Assembly (NCBI GenBank): GCA_012845835.1
Contig: JABAKD010000009.1
Coordinates: forward strand, 7,343,413-7,407,412
Reading direction: 5' to 3'
DNA length: 64,000 bases
DNA from: Undaria pinnatifida
Taxonomy: Eukaryota > Sar > Phaeophyceae > Laminariales > Alariaceae
The notes under the pieces are model-generated. The model was not told the origin of the DNA, ran no database searches, and saw only the letters and a program-made list of their open reading frames with translations. The translations under genes were made by a program, and so were the position numbers. This document shows positions 40,216 through 51,116 of the stretch, piece after piece. Position 1 is the first letter of the stretch. The number at the start of each line of letters is the position of its first letter.

Positions 40216-41267
40216 TGGCTTATTTCGACCTTGTTGTTGGAACGGTTGAAATGGGGCGAGGCTGTTCGCTTTCGCCCCTTCAAATTCCAACCTGTGTGTG
40301 TCCGATGTAAGACTGGGGTCAAGCGACTCGAGCAGATTATAGCGCAACTGAGACCTTTGCGGCGGGACCGTGCAGCTCGCGGGTCGGGAGTAGAGGCACC
40401 GTCACGTGGGCAGCGATTGCTCCTGACACAGGACAACAAGTTCACTCTTCGCAAATAGATCTCAAGGCAAGCCTCACAGACCACGGTGCTAGCTGTCCTA
40501 GCGGCACCGTCGGGACAGATCTCTAGAACTATAACTTGTCATATTGCCCTCGTCGCTCGACAAAGACTGCTGAAAGTTGTACGAACATCGGTCCCACGCG
40601 TTTGCCAGAACATATATCGCCAGAGCCTCGTTCGCAACCCAGTCTTTTGCCTCGGGAGCCTCCTGGTCAGGCCATGGCGGCATCGTGCGGCTCCTGCCGC
40701 GGGCGAGCCCTACGGCGTCCACATACGCTCCACCCCGTGAGTTCCTACGTTATACCATGTGCATCCATGCCCTCGTGGGCCTCGAGCATATGAAGAACCA
40801 CTTCCAGCACCAGATCAGTTGCAGTATAAATCTCGGTCCAAGGGGGCCGTTCTGTTTTGCAGCATACGAAAGAAAAACTGTTTTGGGACGTATTCTTCCT
40901 CTTACAAAATTTTACGGCCCCGATCAGGGCCAGTACGAGAGCTCACCGCTTTTTTCGACAACATGGTTGACGCACACTGACTGCTGCGTCACGAGACGAC
41001 GGGGGTATCCACCGTACATTGGTTGGTTGGTGGCGTTTCATTGGGTCAGGATTTACAGAGTATGTCAACCATGTTCTCGAAAGAGCGGCATTGAAGGTAC
41101 TCTCGTCAGGGGAACGCTAGCTAGAAATCTATTCGATTTGATAACCAATCAACAACAAGCGAGATTACTCTTGTCGTTCCAGATTTCCAAGCGTTCCAGC
41201 GCTGTTGGGAGGAGTTCAGACACCGCCTGAAAGCGCCTATTAATATTAAATAGCATCGTGGGTACGC
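40216..41267 (+). other. unidentified GC-balanced stretch, possible relic coding sequence
   Basis: The plus strand has long, partly overlapping frames (40210-40458, 40486-40740, 40577-41230). In one set of frames peptides such as LQYKSRSKGAVLFCSIRKKN, LTAFFDNMVDAHRLLRHETT and VVPDFQAFQRCWEEFRHRLK read like decayed protein, with stops and frame changes between them. I do not recognise the family. It could be a dead transposon gene or part of a spliced gene. Confidence 0.3.
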
Positions 41268-41466
41268 ACAATTCGACGCGAGCGAGTCGACGAGGGGAAA
41301 AAAAAAAATACTGAATTATTCTCGCGATAAAAAAAAAATGAAGGCACGTTCCGTAGTGGGCAGGGGGCAGGAGGAGGGCCCGCTATGTGACCCCTGATGT
41401 GAGTTACTACTGGGAGGGAGCGCGAGAGCGATGCGAGGATAATAAATGGGATGGAAAAAAATAAAT
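41268..41466 (+). repeat. SINE-like family J, copy J4
   Basis: attcgacgcgagcgagtcga, ctcgcgataaaaaaaaaatg, gagggcccgctatgtgaccc, gggatggaaaaaaataa. The most complete J copy. Confidence 0.65.
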
Positions 41467-41496
41467 AAAAAATGGATAGATAAGACCATGCGGCAA

Positions 41497-41672
41497 CGCT
41501 TAGTAACGGGGACCGCCGATAGGAACAGCTCGCGCTATCGCTGTAGTGGGAACCGAAGGACACGCCAGCTAGCGCTGGATTGCGAAGGCAATCGAGTTAA
41601 ATCGACACACGACGTGTATGAAAATACGTTGAGGTGTGGCGAGCTTGATCTTTTTATTTTTCCCCATCCGTC
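41497..41672 (+). repeat. SINE-like family E, copy E3
   Basis: Plus orientation: ggaccgccgataggaacagc, gccagctagcgctggattgc, gttaaatcgacacacgacgt, then tttttatttttccccatccg. The A tail is replaced by the G-rich tract that follows. Confidence 0.65.
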
Positions 41673-41805
41673 GCGGGGGAGGGGGGGAGGGGGGAGAGCG
41701 GGAGGGGGCAGGGGGGGAGGGGGGAGGAGGGACGGGGAAAGGGGGAGGGGGGGGGAGGGGGGAGGGGGGAGAGGGGGAGGAAGGGGAGGGGCGAAGGGGT
41801 GAAGG
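41659..41805 (+). repeat. extended G-rich tract
   Basis: About 145 bp of gggggagggg-type sequence with many G4-compatible blocks on the plus strand. Directly adjacent to family E copy E3. Confidence 0.85.
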
Positions 41806-41821
41806 GCGGGCGTCATGCCCT

Positions 41822-41897
41822 AGAGACTAAAGTCTGGGTCTGGCCATCATCGTCTTGAAATTTGTGGGCCTTCCAATGGCCGTCACAAGATAGCGTA
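41822..41897 (-). repeat. repeat family K, partial copy
   Basis: The reverse complement matches 36648-36725 (gtgacgccattggaaggccc, gatggccagacccagact). Confidence 0.55.
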
Positions 41898-43162
41898 AAA
41901 ACTTCGTTCCCCCTTGCCGCCTCGGTAAGGCATGCTGCGAAGCATGCTCTAGCAGGCTTGTAGCGAGAGTGGGGGGGTCTTTCTGGCGGGTGTAAGGCCG
42001 GACTCACCCTCAAGGAGTGATACCTTCTTGCTGCGTGTGGCCGCGAGGCTTAGGCGTGGCGGTAGAGTTGGGTCGTACGTGGTGCGTTAGGCATGGTCAC
42101 CTGCGATTCGCGCGTCTTTTTAGGCAGCAGCGGCGGAGCAGCAATGCTTAATCGGGATGCTCGTGCGCGGAGGCAGGCGCCACCACATGCCACGCTACGG
42201 CGCAGTCTCGGTTTGCGTGGAGGGAACTGCGCCGGCAGGAGGCTGGATTCGACGACGAAGGAGGAGGGCGACTGGCCGTCGACGGGCGGGGAAGAGACGG
42301 ATTGAACTCTCCCTGAACGAGAATTTTTTTTTTCAGATCAGCACCGCAAACTGCGTGGAGCATTTTGTTTTTTTTGGACGGGGGAGAAGGGGAACCGACT
42401 GGAATTGAGTGTGAACGAGAGCAAGTGCGAAGGAGCTGGCCGAGTGAGCTAAGGCGATGAGGCGGCCACGGAGAACCACAGCAGGAGGACGGCACACGGA
42501 GACCCACGACCGGCACGCACATCATCATCACGAGAGCAGCGATCGTCTCTTTTTCAAGGGTTATTTTTACGAGGCAGTAGTACAACATGTTACTTACGTC
42601 TCTGATTTTTGTAGAGTTTGTAGAAGAGTTGTATACCCTTCACGGGGAACGACCCGCCGCAATTTTCAATTTTCAGGAACGGGCATCGTAGCTGCGCTGC
42701 AACCTGTCAAATAACTCGGGAAGGAGGGGCGATCATTGATATCTGTACGGTGGTTTTTGGTTCCATTGCTCTTGTTTGCTGCATGCCCGCGGGTCGTCAC
42801 TCTGACAGCACTCCAGACAGCAGGCGCGTTCGTCTATACGCACGATTACCGTGCGGTTCGTACGGTGCAGGCAGCCCAAACACTGTAGTTTGTAGCCGCG
42901 AGTTGGTTAGTTGTGGGGACGGGGGAACTCTATGCTGTAGTTGAGTGGATACCCGCGGCCATGTGAGTTCAGTTGGCACATTTGACCTTCTCACCTGTGC
43001 GCTTTTTTCCGTATCGTGCGTTTTTAGGCGGGAAAGCGTAGTATTTCCCTGACGAATTTTGATTTCACGTGGTTTTTCGGATCTTCCTAGGGCTCCAGCA
43101 CCTTTGTGTGACCACGGACTCTAGATGTTTGACAAGAGTTAATGTGAGAAAACAAGAACAAC
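41898..43162. other. no gene recognised
   Basis: Several short frames on both strands, none with a domain or consistent splice sites. Confidence 0.4.
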
Positions 43163-43278
43163 AACAGCGTAAGATCGCCCTGACTTCTTCGCCATGTTGC
43201 GTTCTCTCCCCAGTGCCATTGATGATGAGCTTGATACCCTCTATGAGCCCAATGCCGTCTTTAGTCAGTTCCTAGGGT
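43163..43278 (+). repeat. repeat family K, copy 2 (forward coding orientation)
   Basis: Forward frame reads DFFAMLRSLPSAIDDELDTL and continues YEPNAVFSQFLG; compare 36541-36725 on the opposite strand. It is followed at once by a 170-bp pyrimidine tract (43300-43470). Confidence 0.5.
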
Positions 43279-44095
43279 CTGCTATTAATATTAATAGTAT
43301 GGATTTTTTTTCTCTTTTCCTTTCCTTGCTTCCTCTTCTTGTCTTGTCTTTCCTTGCTTTTCTTGTCTTTTCTTTTCTTTTCTTTTATTTTTCCTTTTTT
43401 CGCTTTCTTGCCCTTTTCTTTCCTTTCCTTCATCTTCTTTTCTTTTCGTTGTTTCTTTTTTTCCATTTGACTTCCGTCTGTCGTGCGTATGTGTAGTGAT
43501 GCATGCGTCTGTCGTGCGTATGCGTAGTGATAGGTACTACGTACATGCATCATATACGTGGCAGTCTTTCCTCGGTGGCAAGCGGTAAATAATAGGTCAT
43601 CAATGCAGATAAACTGCCAAACAAAATAATATAGGTCTGCGCAGCATTTTTTCACGTGCGCTTCAATCCTAGCGGGGATGTCTCTTAAGCATCTCCTGTA
43701 TTTGGGGGATGAAATGGAACTTACGGTATGGGGGCGGCGGGAGGGGGGGGGGGGGTGAGCTGGAACTTAAAGACCGTGTGAATGAATTAGAGAGCTTTAC
43801 TTCATGGATAAATGGATGGCTCGAAAGGTAAAGAGACGGTTTCACCTGCGGCGGGTGGTGTTAAAAACTATGGCGGTTTTTGTTTCTGGTGGGGCGGCGC
43901 GGGACGGAGGGAGGGGGTTGGGAGGGGGAAGGGGGGGACGGGAGCGCAAGGTTTCACCTGCATGCTAAATGCAGATAACCAATATTTCAAAGATATTCTA
44001 TGAGGTGGATGGGAGCAAAATATATGTGGTCCTGTTTTCTACGTGAATTTTGTAGTGGTTTTACAATTTCCGAACCGCATGATATGAGTACTACT
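43279..44095. other. pyrimidine tract then G-rich sequence; no gene
   Basis: 43300-43470 is nearly pure C/T on the plus strand; 43730-43760 and 43890-43945 are G-rich. No supported gene. Confidence 0.5.
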
Positions 44096-44391
44096 TTTTT
44101 TTTTCATCCTCCGGCGGATGGGGAAAAATAAAGCTTTAGCTCACCACACTTCCACGTATTTCCATACGTGTCGTGTGTCGATTTAACTCAGTTGCTTTCG
44201 CAGCCCAACGCTAGCTGGCGCACCCTTCGGATCCCAGTGTAGGTTTAGCGTAAGCTGTCCCTATCAGTGGTCTTCGTTACAACCCCGGCAGCGCAAGCTG
44301 CCGTTTTATACGGATGCGTGTGTGTGTCGACCCGGCCTGCCCCCTGAGGGTAAGGTTCGGTGGAGATAGCTCAGGTTCGGTGGAGATAGTA
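44096..44391 (-). repeat. SINE-like family E, copy E2 (long form)
   Basis: Minus orientation with A tail at the left edge (tttttttttcatcctccggc in the plus sense). Extends past the E1 end through gcaagctgccgttttatacg to gaccctcagggggcaggccg-type sequence (minus sense) and a tandemly repeated aggttcggtggagatag at 44354-44391. Same extent as E4, so about 295 bp is the full unit. Confidence 0.7.
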
Positions 44392-45168
44392 CTACGTAAC
44401 GTATGACGGTACTTCTGGTATTTTATGCGGTTGAGTTGGTATTTCTGTATGTGTGAAATAATGGAAGATCGTCTGAATGAATATACGACGGCGGTGTCAC
44501 CTGAGCTCTAGACAACCATTGGGGACCTTTCGCCATTCGGGTAACACGCGCAGTCCAGTCGAACTATGCCTGGTCAAAGGGTCGTTCCAAATGACGGTAC
44601 GCACAGCAGCACTTCAGTCTTTGATGAAATTTCGGCATTTTACTGAAATCTGCGAAGGTTGAACATTCACGAGTACGAGCCTCAGTTGGGGTGGTGTTCT
44701 ATCATACATAAAATACACAATAATGTTGTGTATCACCGCTCAGTTGGCTCGCAAAACAATCGCCCACCCGGCACAGAACCACCACTACAGACTGCAGCAA
44801 CGCTCGCGGAAGACACGCGCGTGGTTGTCCCACTGGAGTCGGCCTTACTCGTAGGCAGGTGTCGGTGCCCTGGGAAGTGAAATCCATCGCCTACTCGTCG
44901 CGGTACATCGCCCAACGTGACAAGAATGACCTCAGCTATTGCCGTCAGCGAGCTCGTTCGGTCGGCCGCCTCGGTGCGGTCGCTTTGTCAAGAGACTCGA
45001 CGACGAGAGCTCGGAAGCTCACCGCGCCTTCTGCGATCAGCCATGACCTGACAATGGCCTTGGGAACGACCCTGCTCAGTCTCGTGCGCTCGCGAGTGGT
45101 GACACAGCTCGAGCGGTGCCGCTGCCCGATCCTCTGCACCCTTGTACCTAAAATTTTACTTTTGAGTC
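44392..45168. other. no gene recognised
   Basis: GC-balanced sequence with plus frames 44659-44880 and 44859-45227; the second runs into MITE A3. No domain found. Confidence 0.35.
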
Positions 45169-45438
45169 ATCCCACGGTAGGGGTTGCAGTTGTAAGATTG
45201 CGCCAAAAAGTCCCTGGGCGCGATTGAGTTCCTCATGTTGTGAGAAACTGCCGGTCAATGAAGTATTTTCACGAGTACATTCTATTTTGGACTATCATAC
45301 TCGTAAGGCATAGAAGCTTGGGGCGGGTTGTGCGAACGAACGCCTTCCGAGTCATTTTTTCGGGTGAGATGTTGAGTTCCTTGTGTGAGGAGCTGGGGGA
45401 CTGATCTGATCATGCTAAAACCATACCTACCGTGGGAT
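45169..45438. mobile_element. MITE family A, copy A3 (270 bp)
   Basis: Left end ATCCCACGGTAGGGGTTGCA and right end ACCTACCGTGGGAT; internal blocks (gagttcctcatgttgtgaga, tcacgagtacattctatttt, tgcgaacgaacgcc) match A2 and A4 in reverse order, so this copy is inverted. Confidence 0.8.
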
Positions 45439-45737
45439 GGCTCTTTTTTCCTCCAAGAACTGAAAAACAACCGAAACCTTCGATTATTACCGAAATAATA
45501 GCTTCGTTTTAGGAACGAGTTTACCGAACAACCATACCTGGCTACGAGTATATGATACGTAGGCAGCTATCAAAAGAAGACACCTGGTAACCATTTTTGG
45601 AAATGGTCGTATATACTATAGGTACAGTATATGGAGTATTAGGACCAAGTCTGGCGGAAGGCCATCTCCCATGCATGGCCGGGGGTTTTGTTAGTGGGTG
45701 AGCTTGCGCAAGTCCCACACTACCCGGAAAGATGACA

Positions 45738-46036
45738 TTCCGGGTGGCTATCTCCACCGAACCTGACCCTCAGGGGGCAGGCCGGGTCGACATACCCACG
45801 CATCCGTATACAACGGCAGCTTGGGCTGCCGGGGTTGTAACGAGGACCGCTGATAGGGACAGCTCACGCTATCGCTATAGTGGGATCCGAAGGACGCGCC
45901 AGCTAGCGCTGGGTTGCGAAAGCAACTGAGTTAAATCGACACACGACGCGTACGATATGAAAATACGTGGAAGTGTGGTGAGCTCTATAAGGCTGTATTT
46001 TTTTCTCCCATCCGCCGGAGGATATGTAGAAAAAAA
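45738..46036 (+). repeat. SINE-like family E, copy E4 (long form)
   Basis: Plus orientation: ggctatctccaccgaacctg, cgtatacaacggcagcttgg, gccagctagcgctgggttgc, catccgccggaggatatgta, then an A tail. Inverted relative to E2, 1.3 kb away. Confidence 0.7.
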
Positions 46037-46264
46037 AGAGGACTATGAGGATAGTTGGACATAATGACCGCATTGATAGAACTATCGACACAGCACTACC
46101 CAACATGACAACTACTGCTGTACCAGGTATTCAATAGTGACTTGTGTAAGCGTCGGAATGTCCACCGGGATGATATTATATGTCAGACAAGCCACTTTGA
46201 GATGTATAGCTTGTCGCATAGTATACCAGGCAAAAGGTATCATAGAAATTAAAAATGCACTCCA

Positions 46265-46503
46265 TCCAGCTGTGAGATCGAAGATTTCTTCGAAGCTCAT
46301 CTTGGCAAGCCGTGTGTTATCGTACTCCGATCGCGCGTAATAGCTACCCAAGGGTATCATACTGGTAATATTAACAGTATGGCCGCCAGCTGTGAGATCG
46401 AAGATTTCTTCGAAGCTCATCTTTGCAAGCCGTGTTATCGTACTCCGATCGCGCGTAATAGCTACCCAAGGGTATCATACTGGTAATATTAACAGTATGG
46501 CCG
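46265..46503 (+). repeat. tandem duplication (about 120 bp) of a partial family C copy
   Basis: Two near-identical blocks, each starting ccagctgtgagatcgaagat, passing actccgatcgcgcgtaatag and ending aatattaacagtatggccg. The right half of family C is absent. Duplication of the truncated element together with its flank indicates a local event after insertion. Confidence 0.75.
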
Positions 46504-46950
46504 AGGGGCGGGGCTAAGAAGTGTGGAAAATGGTACCCAGGGGGGTCATCGACGCGGGTGACCGCTTCATGACGAGACGGCCCAGGGGCGAGGCGAAAGA
46601 AGAGCTGGCTGCACCACGCAGCACAGGACGCCAAGAGCAGGGACAAGGGGAAACCCGGGGAGCGGGGGGCGTACTGATACAGCTGTCGTAGATCAATGCA
46701 GAAACGAAATGTAGATCGTGTGGCAAGGCACCAGTTCGACTAATAAGTGGAGCGTGTCCTACTGTTAATACTATGTTATAGTATAGCCTGAACCTCCTAG
46801 AAAGTGGTAGTTTTCGTTTTGTTTGTTTTCGATGAATTCAATGGGGGGAGCGCGAAAGCGACAGTAATGACACTTGTTGTCTTGCTCGCTTGTGTGTATG
46901 TGTGTTGTTTGCTTTCACATTGAAGACTTATTACAAAAAATAAAACACAC
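46504..46950. other. no gene recognised
   Basis: GC-rich stretch 46504-46740 without a recognised domain; it shares a short motif (ggcaaggcaccagttcgac) with 34808-34826. Confidence 0.35.
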
Positions 46951-47205
46951 TCCAGCAACTGCTGTGATGTCGAAGGCTTCGTCGAAACTCATCCTTGCAA
47001 GCTGTGTGTTGATACTCCAGCTGTGAGATCGAAGATTTCGTCGATACTCATCTTTGCAAGCTGTGTGTGATACTCCGATCGCGCGTACTACTGGGCGTGT
47101 GTCCCCATGAAGGATATAGGCCGGCGACTCCCCTTCTTAGATCTAGCTTGTAACCAGGGTCAACAGAGTGATGTTAATCAATCTGTGCACGGAAACTACG
47201 CTCGC
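46951..47205 (+). mobile_element. MITE-like family C, copy C6b with duplicated left end
   Basis: The left end occurs twice (about 46951-47016 and 47018-47085: cagctgtgagatcgaagatt type), then the family continues through gatactccgatcgcgcg, ggccggcgactcccc and gtgcacggaaacta. Confidence 0.65.
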
Positions 47206-48085
47206 GCCACGATATTACCGTGCTTTTTTTATCTTGTTTCATCGCCAGCCGTACATGGGGCACTGAAAAAAAAGACGCCGGAACGTCTTTTCCCATTCTT
47301 TGCGGCAGGATTATTTTTTTAGCCGAAGCCACGGGTCTGTTCATCGGGTTGCGCTTTCGGTTTTGCTCAAAATATTTTCTTCGAGTCGGAGACACATGAC
47401 ACATGACAGGCCTCCCTCAAGTGGTTAGGAGCCTCAGAAAGAAAAAGTGGTGCACCCCCACACCGTAGCATGTGTCATTGGTCAATGCTCTAACTGCATT
47501 AACGCCTTCACAACCGGAAAACCCGTTTTTTTTGGGGGGGGGGAAATTGCTTGAATTTAGTTTAGAGGGGAAAATCTGGGGTTCTCAGGGGGTTAAGCTA
47601 CGGCGCCGGCGAATCTTGTGCTTTGTGGCGCATGTGTTGTGCTCGTGCTCAACATCATATCTTCGTAGCTCTAACGGCCGGCCGCCGTGCCACTGGAACC
47701 GGTACAGACGCGGCGCGCTCGGCTTTCAGAAACCGTTTTTCATGTTGTAATATATTTCTGCCGTAGGTTTTGTAAGGGTGACGAAGGCCTTTTTTTTAGG
47801 GGTGTCACGTTTGGAGCCTTTTTTTTTTGCAGTCGCTCGTTGGTCACTCGCGCGAGTTACCCCCCCCCCGCCCCCCTGTTCCTTTGCGACCTTGACCCCT
47901 TTAGAGCCCCAAAATCCCTCCCTATAATAAATCCTAGTTGATTCGTAAAAAAAAGGGTTTCCAGTTGTAAAATCGTACAAGCTTTCGTGCTGTTTTATTA
48001 ATGACGTATGAATCCGCGATGGAATGGTAAGCCACGCTGCGCCAGATCAATCGTCCAAAGTCAATTTTGTCCGTGAGGAGTGGCT
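47206..48085. other. no gene recognised
   Basis: Short frames only; a G run at 47537-47544 and a C run near 47860. Nothing supported. Confidence 0.4.
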
Positions 48086-48327
48086 CTACGGTAGTAGCCC
48101 CCCCCAACTTTTCTTCAACGAAATCGCCGGTTCTGAGACCAGCTCCCGGCCGTATCTCTCCAAATACGGTGCCCATTGCCACCTCGACATTGATTTTCGT
48201 TCGAAAGTCCTTTTGCAAACAGGGCAATATCTGAAGAGATTTTTTTTGCCCATAGCACCCTTCCTCGTGTCTAGCAGCCATGAAACGCTCGTTAAAGAAA
48301 TCGCTGGTTTGGGGGGGGGCTATCGTA
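48086..48327. mobile_element. MITE family G, copy 1 (242 bp)
   Basis: The left end CTACGGTAGTAGCCCCCCCC mirrors the right end GGGGGGGGGCTATCGTAG. Inside the ends, caacgaaatcgccggtt and aaagaaatcgctggttt are also mirrored. A second copy lies inverted at 63531-63773. The tip CTACGATAG is shared with MITE family B. Confidence 0.75.
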
Positions 48328-48423
48328 GTAAGAATCAGGTATAGTAAGAGTCGCGTGCGAGTTGGTGAAAATCGGGTGCTAAAATGGGGGTATGATACTA
48401 CAATACCGTAGCCTTGCTCCGGG

Positions 48424-48622
48424 TGGTGCATGCTTTTCGTGACGACCAAGGCACACAAGTTGACGGTAAACTCTACTAATATCCTGCTGCGCGACACCTG
48501 GCGACAGCTATACACCTGTAAAACGTGCATGCTTTTCGTGGCTACCAAGGCACACAAGTTGACGGCGACTACTTCATGTCCTGCTGCGCGACTCCCTAGC
48601 GATAGCTATTATACACCTGTAC
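48424..48622 (+). repeat. tandem duplication, about 100-bp unit
   Basis: Two copies of a block with gtgcatgcttttcgtg, ccaaggcacacaagttgacg, cctgctgcgcgac and atacacctgta. Confidence 0.75.
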
Positions 48623-48932
48623 TGCTGTGTGAGATATTTACTCGGTTTGTGTCGATCGTGCGCGTTAATTTCGTGACAGGCGCGGGGAGTACCAGGCGAA
48701 GTGGTGGTATAGTTTGGTTCAACGACGGCACCCCATTGGCTCCCGCCGAGAGGCGGGCTTGGAAGTTCTACAACACATCAGTAATTGCTTGCTGATAAGT
48801 AAGGAGCTCCATCGTGTTTTCGGCCGGGGGCGTACAACAGGGCCTTCGCCAACCATTGCACAGCGCGAAAGAGCTGCACAAAAAGGCCGGAATTCTCCCG
48901 GCCACGCTTTTGCTCTTGGGTAGCGCGCCAAA

Positions 48933-49383
48933 ATGGCACCACCGCTCCTGCGAGCCCTGCCGGCAACTTGCGTAGCCTTGGCCCTAACAGCGTACGCGTA
49001 CGATGCGCCATCAACACCAAGCCTCCAGAACGAAGGACTTCGAGAGGACAATGGCGACACCAGTCACCAGAGAACGCACACTTCTGGGAACGAAACCTCG
49101 TTGCGAGTTCGACATCTTATCAACGGCGGGGGGTCGGACGTTTTCCTTTTGGACATTGGCTCGCTCAGGGATGGCAACCCCTCCGGCGATAGCGGTGATC
49201 AGGATGGGGCGGGGGGGGATGTGCAGCCTCTACCGTGGTTTCAAGGTTTCGTTTCGAGCGGCTCGGAAGCGGAGACAGCGGTGGCGGCGGTTACGGTCGG
49301 GCATCCGATACGCCGAATGTTGTCCTACTTTCGCGAAGGAGATATCGACCTAGAGGCATCGGTATCCTGGATGGAGGACGAAG
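48933..49383 (+). CDS. exon 1 of a sulfotransferase-like gene
   Basis: The ATG at 48933 has a favourable context (gccaaaATGG) and opens a signal-peptide-like start (MAPPLLRALPATCVALALTA), so the product probably enters the secretory pathway or is a type II membrane protein. After a polar stretch comes VGHPIRRMLSYF, which resembles the PAPS 3'-phosphate-binding element of Golgi sulfotransferases (usually Arg-x-Pro...Arg...Ser). Here the usual first Arg is Gly. The exon ends in the donor AAG|GTGAGA (phase 1). Without splicing the frame runs to 49526 through a G run, which is typical intron sequence. No clear 5'-phosphosulfate loop is visible. The assignment is by motif pattern only. Confidence 0.55.
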
Positions 49384-50146
49384 GTGAGACGAATATCAAA
49401 AGGACTAGCCGCTCTTGTGTGGGTTTCGTTGGGGTGGAAGCGCGCGCGCGGGGGGGGGGGGGGGGGAAGGGCGGGGTGAACGGAAGCTCGCCGGGTTCGT
49501 GGAGGGGTAGTCGGCAACGCGGTTGACCCGTGTCGAGTGAGGGATACATGAGATCGTTTGTGTTCTGAATACCTTGGACGAACTGGGTCCCGTCAGATGG
49601 AGTGCATCGTGCGCGGAGGGATGCCGTTGACGCTCCACGCTGATGCGCTTGAGACGAAAGGCTAGCGTGTGCGGTCTTAAGAGAAACGATCTCAGCAATC
49701 CGCTTACATTCCACCATATGCTACAGTTTTCTCTGGATTTGGTAAGCCCACCAGGTTCAGCGTGCTCACTTGTTGCCGACAAAGCCGTGTACGCGTGCAA
49801 TCGAGGATTTCCCTCCACTACGACCCTCCGCTGGGTTTCTAGAGAGTCGGAGGGTGACTCTTTGTACGGCTTCATCTCGTCTGGACTAAGCGTTCTTATG
49901 TTACATCCATCCGCCAGTCTCTTCTCGAGATAATGTACACCACCTCATCCCAACAGGTTATGAGCCTGGATTCGGGGAGGGGGTAGTTCCTATGCCCCAG
50001 GATTGGTCGACCCTGCTGATAATCGCATCGTGTACCATCGTAGATCTTCCGACATACAGACGCGATGGTCTACTGTGTGTTCCAACACTCTTCCCTCCGC
50101 TGCCTCCCCCGAACCCCGTTGGCGACTGGCTTCCCTTTTGTTCCAG

Positions 50147-50274
50147 ATGTTGCCACACACTCTTCCACAAAGTACCGGGGTTACCAGTTCGTGGACAACT
50201 ACCTGGTTCGAGTGCTGGCGGGAAAGTCGGCGTGGGAACTGCCGCCAGGAGGGGTGGGATCTGCGGAACTCATG
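50147..50274 (+). CDS. exon 2 of the sulfotransferase-like gene
   Basis: The acceptor CTTCCCTTTTGTTCCAG precedes it and the donor ATG|GTGAGC follows. It completes the phase-1 codon of exon 1 and ends in phase 0. The peptide includes KYRGYQFVDNYLVRVLAGKS, matching the (D)NY..R.L.G block that follows the 3'-phosphate-binding element in the same family. The intron before it is 763 bp; the one after is 710 bp and contains MITE B2. Confidence 0.6.
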
Positions 50275-50353
50275 GTGAGCGAGCCGTGCGTGTATGCGCG
50301 TTTCAGACACGGAGCTGAAGACGGGCTGAGTTGGTCGCCACAGTCGAGGCTTC

Positions 50354-50638
50354 GACGCGTGCTGCAACAGAGGTAGCAGTTTTCGTCTGAAAAGGTTTCT
50401 GACTGGGGCTCGTTATCCCAGAATCGTCCAAAATGCGCCATTTTTGTTTTTTTGGGGGGGGGATGATTCTTGTCGTGTACCCAAGGCCATGGGATTTTTT
50501 CATCCAGTACGTAGCAGTTTTACTCTTCTCCAAAGAAAGAAACAGTTTTTGGGAGAGGTCGTCTCAAAGATCTCAAAGTGAGGGGTAGTATTAGAAAAAA
50601 AAAAAAGGTGGTGCAGCACCTCTATCATAGCACGCGTC
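50354..50638. mobile_element. MITE family B, copy B2 (inside intron 2)
   Basis: Starts GACGCGTGCTGCAACAGAGGT and ends ACCTCTATCATAGCACGCGTC; inverted relative to B1 and B3. A 7-G run at about 50455-50462 lies inside. It sits wholly within the intron of the sulfotransferase-like gene. Confidence 0.8.
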
Positions 50639-50737
50639 CTTCATGCTGATACTGCTACACGCGGGCATGATGACACCGCAACAAGTTGGTGGCACCTCGA
50701 GTAACGAGGCGAAGTTGGGTTGCTTTCCACGTCACCA

Positions 50738-50790
50738 GTGGTGAGTGCGGCGCGAGTGGTGAGTGCGGCATGAGTGGTGAGTGCGGCCCG
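50738..50790 (+). repeat. 18-19-bp tandem repeat, three copies
   Basis: gagtggtgagtgcggcgc repeated three times within the same intron. Confidence 0.8.
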
Positions 50791-50984
50791 CTTCTTGACG
50801 AGAAAGGATAAGATAGGAAGATAACGGCCCACAATAGCAACCACACGTGACGCGAGCCGAGCCTCCCGTTCTGTGGCGTACGCTGGGTCAAGATCGGACA
50901 CCTCTTCTTCTGGAGGTGTTGGCAAGTCACGGACGACAAGACCGTTATTTTTGTTGTTGTTTCTCTCGGCTTGGCGCGCGGCAG

Positions 50985-51116
50985 GCGGCGCGGATCGTGC
51001 TGGGCAAGTTCGAAGTGATTTTGCGAGAAGAGTGTCTTTCGACAGACATCTCGCTGCTCGTGCCCTACCTCGACGCCGGCGATGCAGCTGCGGAAACGTC
51101 CAGGTACGCCCCGTAA
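50985..51116 (+). CDS. exon 3 of the sulfotransferase-like gene (may be last)
   Basis: The acceptor region is T-rich and ends GCGGCAG; the exon begins in phase 0, matching exon 2. The peptide AARIVLGKFEVILREECLST fits the A...L..FDVVL..E.L region of the family. There are two readings of the end: a good donor CAG|GTACGC after 51103 (phase 2), or read-on to the stop at 51114-51116 (ending RYAP). A next exon was not confidently found, so the gene may be longer. Confidence 0.55.
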   Translation, partial: AARIVLGKFEVILREECLSTDISLLVPYLDAGDAAAETSRYAP

